This document shows positions 10,480 through 20,792 of a stretch of 45,612 nucleotides of DNA, in pieces. The position numbers and the translations under genes were made by a program. Under the pieces are notes generated by a model. The model had not been told where the DNA came from, did not search any database, and was given only the letters and a program-made list of their open reading frames with translations. Position 1 is the stretch's first letter. Every line of letters starts with the position of its first letter. The DNA lies in the NCBI GenBank assembly GCA_037176905.1, contig JBBBWG010031364.1, positions 1 to 45,612 of the forward strand. Direction: 5' to 3'. The stretch is from Azolla pinnata. Taxonomy: Eukaryota; Streptophyta; Polypodiopsida; Salviniales; Salviniaceae.

Positions 10480-12081
10480 AGTGTCTATATCCCCCTTGAC
10501 TGGTCAATTTGTTTTTGGGGGGACCATTAAAAATGCCCCATTTTTTAGACCTTTTTAATGGCTTAAAAAAAAGGAATAATAAAAAAATAAAAATAAAATT
10601 TTAAGTTTAAAAAATATTTTTTTTACAACATAAAATATTAACCTTTATTATGAGGGTTTACTCTCTTAGAGATACAAGGTAAACCCAATGTGGATTTACC
10701 CCGGTTTCCTAAGGGGTTTACCAATGTGGGTTTACTCATATAATTTTTTTAGCAGTTTATCTATATGGGTTTTACTCTCATATTTTTGGGTTTACCCATA
10801 TGGGTTTATTATAATAGTTTCTATGCAAATGGGTTTAGAGTTTGATGCAATGTCCAAAGTGTAATGGCCATAACATAATATGAAAGAAATTTTCAAAGAA
10901 CATTTTTCTAACTATCTATAATCTTTTCTCATACTTGAGGTTACTACTAATTGTCCCACATATAGAGTGTCATTTTTTAAACTATAACAATACAAGCAAG
11001 CCTTATTCTATGCATACTTTTTTTAGAGCTTTTGGTTAAGATTATAGTAACTCTCCTTTAATGGTAGCATTGAGAGTTGCTTGCGATTGCCTTAGCCTTA
11101 CATGGTTTTAGCCCCAAAATCAATCAAGAAAAGTTGAATATGGAATTTGGATTTTCCTTCCAAAATCCTCTCATTTTTATCTTGTCTTTATAGTAGAAAT
11201 GGAATGATGATTGTAATAGTCCTCCTCATCATCATCAACAACATCATCATTTGCATGCTTTTCTTGAGGGCATGAATCATCGTGTAGGTTTTAGAGCAAC
11301 AAGAACATAAGCTCGATTCATTATCGATAACTTACAAAACTTATCCCTTTTCCTTAGAGGATCACCAAATATGACCTCCACCTAGCCGCTCCATTATCAT
11401 GCGAAAACCTAGTTTCACTTGCTAGCAGCCATTCACATCCTATTGAGTACAAACAATAATTATGTGCCCTTTACTTGTGATGTTGTCGGGGCACTTGGTC
11501 AATGCATCTTGCATCGATTTCTCGTTAGAAGTTGGTAAAACTGGTGTTAGATTGTGTTTAAAAATCACGCGAGCTATAGCACTAAAACCCTTTCACAGAT
11601 AAATCAAGTTTTCCTACAATTTAAAGGAGTTGTCATCTAGAGAACATCAATATGATAATGTGAGGTTGAGTTTTCTTTGTTACAGATTTGGGAAGGGGGC
11701 CACGCATATAAAGGAGAGGTTTGATGTAATGTCTAATTGTATCGGTAATCGACAATGAAACGCTAAGAATAACCTAAACCCACAAAATAAGAAGGATAAG
11801 AAGGTAAATCCACATCATATTTTTATTTATTATAATATAAAATATTAATATATTAATTATAAATACACAAATTCTAATTTTCTTTTTCTAATATATTTAT
11901 AAATTAATTACAAAACATTAATTTAACCAAAAGTAAAAGAGAGACTAATCATTTGCCTATTAATGACTTGACACTAATAACAAGGGATAATACGCTAAAC
12001 CTAGTGGGTTTATCGCCTTGGAAATCGATTTTCTCTTTTATGTGAAAACCAATTGACTAGTCAAAGGAGGATATAAACACT
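10480..12081. mobile_element. Non-autonomous DNA transposon, about 1.6 kb, with ~36-bp terminal inverted repeats
   Basis: The left end AGTGTCTATATCCCCCTTGA, then CTGGTCAATTTG, is mirrored by the reverse complement of the right end (AGTGTTTATATCCTCCTTTG, then ACTAGTCAATTGG), with few mismatches and one indel. Between them is very AT-rich DNA with no open frame. Near the left end GGGTTTAC/GTAAACCC occurs about eight times (10664-10830), with related words near the right end (11776-11805, 12004-12012), as expected of subterminal transposase-binding repeats. It lies just downstream of the dead LINE end. A clean target-site duplication is not evident; TAGTGGTATG on the left and TAGTGGCACG on the right are similar but not identical. 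Superfamily not assigned. Confidence 0.65.
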
Positions 12082-12640
12082 AGGTAGTGGCACGAGGCTC
12101 GGCCGCATGGGCATCCTTAACAACTATGACAACACTGTTCGAGAACTCTAAAGAGAGCAAGGCATTGAGCACTTGTCGGGGGGTAATTTCTATATTATAG
12201 GAGGTGCAAATAACCAAAGTGGAGCTTGATAAATCCATTCTAGAAATAGACCTCATCGAAAGTAGTTTCTCTTCTTCTAATCCTTTGCATTTTGTGCACG
12301 TTCACCCTTTTATTTGTTAAAGCGCTAGAATGCCAATTACCTTGGCACTTCATCCTCATCAATCATCACCATCATCATCATCATCATTCCTTTTTTCCTC
12401 TTATTGTGCTTCTGCTTGCGTGCACGCACGCCGCTTGTTCTTTCTTTCATCATCATGCTTCTCTGCTTGCTAAATCTATTCAAAAGCAACGAGCAGATCT
12501 ATCTTTCATTCTTGCTTGCACTGACATGGTCCTCGTATAATATATATATGATACGCGTCTGTGCACACATGTATGTCTGTGTATCATCATAATCTATTCA
12601 TGTTGATTTATTCTACAAAAGCCACTTCTTCCTCATATCA
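12082..12640. other. Intergenic stretch with short ATC microsatellite
   Basis: No gene is visible. A CATCAT run sits at 12356-12390. Otherwise this is unique AT-rich sequence upstream of the methyltransferase gene. Confidence 0.6.
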
Positions 12641-13003
12641 ATGATCATCTTCTTCTATTGTGGCTTTCTCTTTGACACAGAAAAACAGAAAGCAGAACGC
12701 AAAACGCAAAACGCAAAAAACGCAAAACGCAGAAGAGCAAAGCCGCGGGAGACGTGAAGCAAGAGCGGTTAACGAACTTCTCTTCCTTTCTGCTTTCCTT
12801 CCTTCCTTCCTTCCCTTCTTTCTTTCTTCCTTTCTTCCTTTCTTTGTTGTTCCCCCTCGCCATCGCTGCATCCTCGGCCCGATTCTGCAAATCGGACTTC
12901 TCATCCATTACTTCCTCCTCCTCCTCGCGTCCTCCAGCTCGCCTTCAAGAATTGGTACCGAACGGCCGCTCTTCCATTACAGATCCGAGCCGTAGCTTCC
13001 ACC
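12641..13003 (+). promoter_or_regulatory. Probable 5' leader of the methyltransferase gene with two microsatellites
   Basis: A GCAAAAC-type tandem run (about 12695-12732) and a pyrimidine (CCTT/CTTT) tract (about 12783-12850) precede a C/G-richer segment ending at the predicted start codon. CT-rich leaders of this kind also precede the other genes in the window. No start site or TATA box is assigned. Confidence 0.4.
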
Positions 13004-16000
13004 ATGGCCGGCCGCCTTCTTCTCCGGCTCCACGTTTCGGCAATACGGTAAGGTTCTCGCTCTCCATTCTCCGCGGCATTCTATCTTGTGTCAAAAGTCC
13101 CGTTTTTTTTGCATGGATTCCTCCTCGAGATCCCTGATTAAAGCGGATCATTTCCGGCGCGGCCGTGGTCCTCGTAGGGAATCAATCTCTGATTGAATGC
13201 AAAATCATAACTTCTTCATACTTCCTTACGATGCTCATTTGCTGCTAGAAAACCTCTTCTCAGTGAATTCACCTTTGTACTCCGTTTCCCTTTTCTTCTC
13301 ATAAGATACATGTCTCATTCTTTTTTTCCTTTCCCCGTTTCCTGCGTTTATCCACTTGCATTCTGGAATAATTCTCTGCATTAAACCGATTTTAACTAAC
13401 TGGACTCAGTAAGTGTATTCGTTTGTTCAAATCCTTCACTTTTTCAGACAAGATGTTGTCTCAAGTACTTTCCGACAAATTATATGTATAATTGATGCAA
13501 TGTATATGTGTGTACATCGTGATCTGATCATAAGTTCTTTCATACGTTTCTAGTTTCCGAGAATAGGGATCTGATGCTACTACAGCTCATGTGTGGTTCT
13601 GTGCAATGACTGTAGCAAAAGAATGTAAAATAGAACCGAAACAAGGATTTCAGTCATCTTGTAAGATAATACAGTTGTAGAGGAACTATTTAGTCTAATA
13701 TTTAAAGGCCGAGTTCTTCATTTATTCAGCATTGTTGATATCATTCATGCTTTCTATAAATAATTGTTTCTCATCTGCATGATCTGGCATTCCGAATGAG
13801 GCATCTAGTTCACAAGTTTTTATGGCAAGTTCTGTAGAGATTTGGAAAAAATGTAATAATGAATTATTTGGTTAGAAAATTCTGCAGTGAATAGATTGAG
13901 AGATTTTTTACATTTTGTACATGATCAAGCCATTTGATTTCCGACTAGTGTTTCCCTTTTTCATCATAGTGCACTATCCAAGAGAATTAGAGTTTGATGG
14001 ACAACACCGTTGTCTCCTGATTTTCTGCAAAAACTGCAAAAGAATGTATTAGATTGCAAGGATGGTGGGGCAACAAGAGAAAGAAAATTCATTATCTTAT
14101 GGGAATGTGGTTGAAGAGAAGCAAGAGGCAATAGTGGTGAAAAACACCTTTCTTAAGCATACTGTGGAAAATCCAGAGCTCAACCAGTATTGGTACTCTG
14201 CTCATACTATATCCGTCCTTGTCAAGGTGCATTTTCTCTTCTCATAAACTAAACAGAATATAGCTATTATTTGTGTCGATGTTAATTTTTATGTTTTAAC
14301 AAACAGTTTATGTTCTCTCTCTGGTCATTATAATGAGCTTTCGTTACAAAATATTGTATATGTATAAATACATAAAAGCAGGGATCGACAGAGCTTATGA
14401 CCTGTGCATGTGTGCCTGTGATTTGTATGTATGGTAATAGTGATATTTATTATATTATCGGAAAGTGATGTTCTGTTTTACTTACTAATTTAGAAATAAC
14501 TAGGTTCTAACTTTAACTAGAATAATTGAATATACTTAGTGTAGTTCATCTGCACAATTTTTCTCAACTTCATCTCGCAAACAATATGTCACACTGTAAT
14601 TTCACAACAAAGATCATGAGATATCACTATATTATTATTATGGCCGACGTTTCTTGCATGAACCACTGTTTACAACAAATATAGCCATGAAAATTGCACC
14701 TCATTAATCATTATTTAACTTCCAGCCTTTTCTATTCCAATTTCTAACATTATGTACACTACTTTAAATATACACATGAAGTCTACACTGTTGGTTGACA
14801 CTATTAACTCTTCCTCCATGAGATTAGCCTATAACAGAAGCCTTTCCCTACCGATTTAGATTTGAAATTGTGGTTGTTGCCTTTCATTCCTAGTTGTTGT
14901 TGATCAAGTTGGGTAGTTCCAACAATTAGCTAACATGTAAGGGTATCATGGAAGTCCGTTGAGTCCAGAGGAAAATTTAATTGATAACCTCTAAACAAAG
15001 AAATACCATTATCGTGGAAATGACTAATGCACCACTTCCCAAAGATGTTAAATAATTACAAGAGTAGTGTATACCATGACTATTGTGACCACTAAGTGTG
15101 TGCTCACAGGGATGACAGTGTGGTTGCTGCTTCTCCAGCATTTTTTGCATTTGTCCCAATATATTTATGTAAGTTCACGTGTGGAAAAGACAGGATCAAT
15201 GAGATGGAGTAAGAATCCAGAGAAATGAATAAAATCTTGAAATTACTTTCAACACTAACCTCTATTTGAATAGTACATGTGTATGTATCTTTTACTGAAA
15301 ATAGGAAACACTATAATTCAAGTGATTTATGCATATCTGCTTAGAACATAGACAGGAGATGCAAACAATGCTAGATTTAAACAGAAGAAATTAATAAAAT
15401 TGTATTTCTTACTTCATGCAAGTGTTTGCTGAGATGTCCCTTCAGTCAGACTACCATGTTTTAATCATCAATCCTTTGCCATTTAATGTTCTGATTGAGC
15501 TTTGAAAGATGTTTCAGAATCCTTGACTTATGTCTTATACTATGTGGTTAAACCTTAGGAAATAGAAGAGGTTGCAAGCAAAGTTGCCTTTCTTTCAACA
15601 CCAAGCTTATACTTCTCACTACGTGATAAATCTCTGAAAGAGTGCAGTTTCGTCTTTGATGTAAGCTAATGTTCCTCTCTGATTCAATTGCTTCATGAAC
15701 ATCAAAACAAGAAAACTGTAAAGTTTGTGGTGTCTTCACTAAACGTGGAAAAGCTCAACTAGAAAAATATGAAAACCTCAATGTATTCTCCTATTGTTAA
15801 GGTCCATCAAATCATGCTTTTAGAACTAATATGCGGCTTCAGAATGAAGAAAATCCATGCTTATCTCGACTTTGGCATGATTCAACAGATTGACACACAG
15901 TGGGATCAACATCATAATTTTGTAAAATGGGATTTCAACCAATCAAACAGTATACCTGAACGTTTGTACCATACGTTTGACCTTGTTGTTATTGATCCTC

Positions 16001-16401
16001 CTTTTATCACATCAGGAGTCTGGAACAAATATGCAGAAGCAGCTACACTGCTTCTTGCTCCTGGAGGTGAGAATTCAAATAACCCTCAAAATTACAGTGA
16101 AATTTTTACTTATTTACTTTGTATTAATATTATTGTGTGAATAAAATGTAAAAGTAATCCCAAATCTCACCAATTAGCAGAATCCAGTTCTTATGATGGT
16201 TTGCATGTTTGTGTTGCATGCACAGGAAAAATCATACTTAGTACAGTGCAAGAAAATTCCGAGTTTTTGAAACACCTTTTGAAGGTTCAACCCCAGGCAT
16301 TTAAACCATCCATTCCTCATCTTGTGTATCAGTACAATTTTTATACGAATTATCAAAGTAAACATCTCTCAGTTTGTAACCCAGAAATTGTAGGAAACTA
16401 A
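13004..16401 (+). CDS. EEF1AKMT1/N6AMT2-type methyltransferase (N6-adenineMlase family fold), 5 exons
   Basis: Joined exons 13004-13047, 14061-14226, 15559-15660, 15889-16066 and 16226-16401 give 666 nt, or 221 residues. All introns are GT-AG and the phases agree. ENPELNQYWYSAHTI matches the family's N-terminal WYS segment, and DPPF at residues 140-143 is the catalytic D-P-P-[YF] motif of the N6-adenine/lysine methyltransferase fold. LLLAPGGKIILST is the strand after it. Relatives methylate lysine in translation factor eEF1A, although older annotation calls them N6-adenine DNA methyltransferases. The length (human about 214) indicates a complete protein. The first exon is inferred: it adds MAGRLLLRLHVSAIR in frame, and an in-frame ATG at 14062 could be the start instead. 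It converges on ELF4. Confidence 0.85.
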
Positions 16402-17891
16402 CATCTTCCATTCATTGTCATACAAATGACGACATTGAAAGTAGCAATAAAGCCTGTAGCTGACTGTGAACAGTCTCGAAGAGTAACAATTCAAAGGGGA
16501 TCTAAATATTGGATCTCTCTCTAAAATGTTAGAATTATGTTTGTAGGCGCTTACAACAACTTCTAGCCATAAATGTACTAGTCTTATTGCTGTAGTGAAT
16601 TTGAATTATATCATGTTTGTTGCTCCACCTGATATAGAAACATCAGCACAGGAACCCACCATAACTAAATCAGACCGGGAGCATCAATCAGGTATGATAT
16701 TGTGTGTTTTTGACATGGACGTGACATAGTCTCAACAAATTTCCAATGCGTACATTCAAATACATGTCTTTCGCGGTTCTGAAGCATTTTCCGTCTTCCA
16801 CATGGCAATGCGGGCTTCCAATATAATTTGTGGAATATTGCCATTTTGTTCAATAATGTTGAATGTTTTCATGCCTGTATAGGATCACTAGTTTAAGCAT
16901 GGCGCATAAGCATTGTATGTTCGGAATAATTTCGTGTTTCGTAAAGTTATTAGTACAGATACTCATGTCCCCAAATCATTCCCATCTTTGAACAAAATGT
17001 TGAAAGAACTTTACACCTGAACATTTTGTTGGCTTTTATCATAATCCTGAATTATTATTATTATTATTATTATGTCGGCTTACACAAAATCTTACACCTC
17101 GGGATCATTGATACATTCTATTTATATGTCATGTCAACATTTGAAGATAGCACTAACCAAACAAAACCATATAACGTTGATAAGCAACAAGTGAATAGAA
17201 TGTTACCACTCTTAAGCCCTGAATACTTATTACAGCTGAGCAAAAGTCACCCAAAACTAAGCACTTGGAAAAGGAACTCAATCATGCGATTGTTGTACAA
17301 GTTTGTATATCTAGATTGAAATCGCTTTGATATTGAAGTCAATTTCTTGAATTGTTTCAGAGGGGAAAACAATAAACAAATCTTTTAATCTTCCAAACAT
17401 TATGCAAACTTCGGTCTAGAAGGGAGGCTTGAGTTATGCAAAGCTTATTGTCTGCGAAAAGCAAGAGTACACATACACATTATCCTCGAGATCTACAGAC
17501 TCGAAATCAAGCAGAACAATAGCATCGAGCGACAACTTAATAGGGTCCAAATCTACATTTCATGATTAACCCAAATAAAATAGTGGAGAGCGATCGTATG
17601 TGCTCTCCAACAGCATATGCTTCAGGTGTTAAACATTCACCTGGAAATCAAAAATGCATTTACCGTATCTGCATTCCAGAGGTCTTTATAATCCTTGACT
17701 ATGGATATAAACAGGAATAGATGTTTTTCGCGCATACAGTTCTTATCATACACCTGCAATCAACAGTAGGTTTTGTAGTGATCATCTCTCACCATCGCTC
17801 CAATGAAACAATTTACTTGAGGGATTTTCCTCATTTTGCCCTGACCATTCCTTCTAGCAAGAACGGCAGCTTCTTCTGCGATTTCCTTTGT
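16402..17891. other. Intergenic region between convergent genes
   Basis: It should hold the 3' ends of the methyltransferase (plus) and ELF4 (minus). An (ATT)n run lies at 17053-17073. Small open frames near 16665-16853 and 17026-17319 show no recognisable motif. Nothing else stands out. Confidence 0.55.
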
Positions 17892-18278
17892 TTACGTTGC
17901 ATCTCCACCTTTAGTTCCTGAAGTGGGAGCTATTGCATCAGAGTGCATTTTCTCTTGTTCAGAGTTACGCTTCTGCGCTGCTTCTTCCTCCATGTAGCTC
18001 ACAAAGGACGATGAAAGGTTCGAATACAGTCCAACCACTTGAGTCATATTGCTGTTGAGCTCCTTGATAAGAGCAACATTCCTTGCAATGTTATTTGGCA
18101 TCTTCGATTCTTGGTTGTGATTTATCTCTCCGATCAGAAGTTTATTCTCTTGCAATATCTTCTGCACTTCAAAGAAACCATTGTTGATCGCCTCCCAAGA
18201 ATGTGCAGGATTGTCCTGATTTTGTGCTCCACGATTTTGTTCTTGATTTGCATGCGTTGGATTTCCTTCACCGTCCAT
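17892..18278 (-). CDS. ELF4: EARLY FLOWERING 4 (ELF4/DUF1313) circadian clock protein
   Basis: Single-exon 128-residue protein. The DUF1313 core spans about residues 28-98: WEAINNGFFEVQKILQENK, then LIGEINHNQESKMPNNIARN, then VALIKELNSNMTQVVGLYSN and LSSSFVSYMEEE. These are the alternating helices of the ELF4 family, which form a coiled-coil dimer. In angiosperms ELF4 joins ELF3 and LUX in the evening complex, a nuclear repressor of clock and growth genes. The N-terminus (27 residues, Asn/Gln-rich) and C-terminal tail (about 30 residues, Gly/Thr/Ala) are variable, as usual. The start ATG follows GGGA and is the only in-frame start before the conserved core. It could be ELF4 or an ELF4-LIKE paralogue; one sequence does not separate them. 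Confidence 0.92.
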   Translation of the reverse strand: MDGEGNPTHANQEQNRGAQNQDNPAHSWEAINNGFFEVQKILQENKLLIGEINHNQESKMPNNIARNVALIKELNSNMTQVVGLYSNLSSSFVSYMEEEAAQKRNSEQEKMHSDAIAPTSGTKGGDAT

Positions 18279-18372
18279 TCCCTACTAAAAGGCTCTGTGA
18301 TTTTGGACAGAGAATCTATCTCGTTTCCAAGATTGTTTAATAATAGCTCCTCTTCTCTCCAAAGTAAAATGC

Positions 18373-19825
18373 CTGTCAATTACAAATTATGTACACAAAT
18401 TAATTTTCCAAACCATTCATTCTCTAGCTCCATCCAGTAACTCAATCCTACTGATTTTCAATGAAAATCATGGCAATAATACAATTTATACACAATTTCT
18501 TACTCTATCTCTTCAACATTTCGAAAATCCATAGCTCCAGGCAGCAATGTTATGTAGAACCTAGATGTTAAGAATGTCTGTCTTCTCTTCAACTTTAATT
18601 ATTGCAACATCATAAGTTCATAGCTTTGATTCAGTAGAACATCGAAACACTGTCCGTAAAAGTTTCTTGGTTTAACTAAATTAGCAACCAATGACAGCAT
18701 GAATCTGCTCAGAGATTGCAATACAAATTATGCACAGACCAAAATGTTTATATAGCTCTATGTTTTAGATCACATTTTTGGAAGCAAAACAATTTCAATA
18801 TCTTAAAGCAATCAATTACTTCAATAGAAGAGTGCCTCTCCCATTACTCAAAAGGATCCACATACTTACAATAAGATTAACAGCATTCTTGCTAAAACTG
18901 CAAGTTCTATGGTTACTTCAAATACAAGTATTATTTTTCCTATTATGCAATTCAGGGAAAATGAGATCAAGCTACTAATGGCCTTGAGAAAATGCTGGCT
19001 CCTCTATGCTATTATTACAACTAGAAAATAACAAAAATGTGAATCTATTTCGAGAAAATTGCATAAAATGTGTATGCCTTTTCGTTGATTCTTAAAGAAC
19101 AAGATTTTCCTTTTGCCAAACTATCAGAAAACGCCAATTGTGTGTCAGCGGTGGTTTCATTCAATGTAGCAGAAGCCTTTCCCATCACAGTGCTTTAGGA
19201 AGGAACAAAAATGTGCAAGATCGTCTTTTTTGGATAGGGAACTTTTGAAACAGGTGAGCTACCATTCAAAAGGCTCTCTAGTTAGTCAAACTCTGGGAAT
19301 CTCAATTTGGAATTTATAAACTGTGAGAAAATTACATAGGTAGTAAACTGTGAGAAAATCTCCATGGAATGATCTGACTAGGAACTGAAGGAATGAGAAT
19401 GAATAATGAATGATGTAAAGAAAGTTTACGACGGATTAAAGAAAGTGAACCCTATGTTCTTGATATTCGTATTCCTTTGATATGAGACTGGAGCGAAAGT
19501 TTCTTGTACAACTGAGCTCAATTGATGCTCCGATATGGTAGAAAATAAAAGATTATAGTGAATCTGACAACGACGATGAAGAAGAATCTAAGTAAACAAC
19601 ACAGAAACAAGTTCATATACATATTATCCTTACCTCAAAGAGACACACGGTTCACCGAGTTTGGGAAGCAATGGCTGCTCATCATGAAAAACGAGATGCG
19701 ACGGGGAATGAACTGGAAGCAAGGTTGCCTCGATTTCCAAAACCCTAGTTCCAGCGCATCAGACAGTGAGAGAGTGAGAGAGAAGACGGGAGGGGGAAAA
19801 GGAGGAAAGTAAAAAGGAAGCTTAC
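18373..19825 (-). other. Inferred intron in the ELF4 5' leader
   Basis: On the minus strand, CACCAG|GTAAGCTT at 19826/19825 is a near-consensus donor, and TTGACAG|GCATTTT at 18373/18372 is a good acceptor just ahead of the coding exon. A second donor, GAG|GTAAGG at 19634/19633, could give an alternative leader exon. The flanking 19640-20080 stretch is CT-rich on this strand and contains a telo-box (AAACCCTAG at about 19740 on plus), typical of plant promoter-proximal DNA. Purely inferred from signals. Confidence 0.35.
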
Positions 19826-20090
19826 CTGGTGAAACGTGCAGGGAGACGACTGTGAAGAAAAGCTTAAGCAGCCGGAAAACGTGTAGAAAAAGAGGGAGAG
19901 CAGGCGACCGAGATGCGCACGGAGAAAGAGTTCAGGAGACGAAGGCGAATCGGAAGAAGAAGAAAAAGAAAGCGAAGGAAGAATCAGACGAAAGAAGAAG
20001 AAGAAGAATCAGAAGAAAATCAGAAGCTGACAAGTGAAACGAGAAGACAGACAGAAAGCGACTCACAACTCGCAACTAAAACATGAGACA

Positions 20091-20346
20091 AGAAGAAGAA
20101 GAAGAAGAAGAAGATGATGATGAAGATGATGGTGGTGGTGATCATGATGATGATGGTGATGGTGATGATGATGGTGATGATGATGACGGTGCTGATGATG
20201 ATGGCAGTGGTGGTGATGATGATGCTGATGGTGATGATGGCGACGGTGTGATGATGATGATGGTGATGACGTGATGGTGATGGTGGTGGTGATGATGATG
20301 ATGATGGTGATGGTGATGGTGGTGGTGATGATGATGATGATCATGG

Positions 20347-20378
<32 letters not shown>

Positions 20379-20394
20379 GTGATGATGATGGTGA
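20091..20394. repeat. GAA then GAT/GGT trinucleotide array
   Basis: About 30 bases of GAA/AAG lead into roughly 280 bases of GATGATGGT-type triplets. Open frames on both strands (poly-Asp/Gly, poly-His, poly-Ile/Thr) are artefacts. It sits just upstream of the inferred ELF4 leader. Confidence 0.95.
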
Positions 20395-20417
20395 AGTAGC
20401 AGTAAAAAAGAACCATC

Positions 20418-20792
20418 ACAAATGGACACTTATTCCATCAATTAATTTCCTAAGAAGCTGATCTTAGTGCAAATAAGCAGCAATTACGTCGGTTTTTGCT
20501 TAATTGCGTGCAGCGAATTAAGTTGCAGAAGCACAAGCACAGGGTGTGTTTAGGGGTATGTGTGCATGTGTGTCTAAGAGAGCAGAAGCTTCAATACAAT
20601 TGAAAGATGGACAAATGAACACTTATTCCATCGATTGCCTAAGAAGTTAATCTTGCTGCAAATTAGCAACAATTACGTCAGTTTTGCTTAATCGCGTGCA
20701 GCAAATTAAGTTGTAGAAGCTGAAGGTGTTTAGGAGTACGCCTGCGTGTAGTGTCTAAGATAGCAAAAGCTTCAATAAGATCGAAAGATGGA
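20418..20792. repeat. Tandem duplication, unit about 193 bp
   Basis: The copies start at 20418 and 20611. Shared landmarks in order are ACTTATTCCATC, CCTAAGAAG, GCAACAATTACGTC (AGCAGCAATTACGTC in copy 1), TTGCTTAAT, GTGTTTAGG and GAAAGATGGACA. The second copy has small deletions (about 180 bp). Confidence 0.9.

Noticed and set aside
20063..20429. Poly-His, poly-Asp and Ile/Thr frames
   Set aside because: Translations of the GAT/GGT triplet array.
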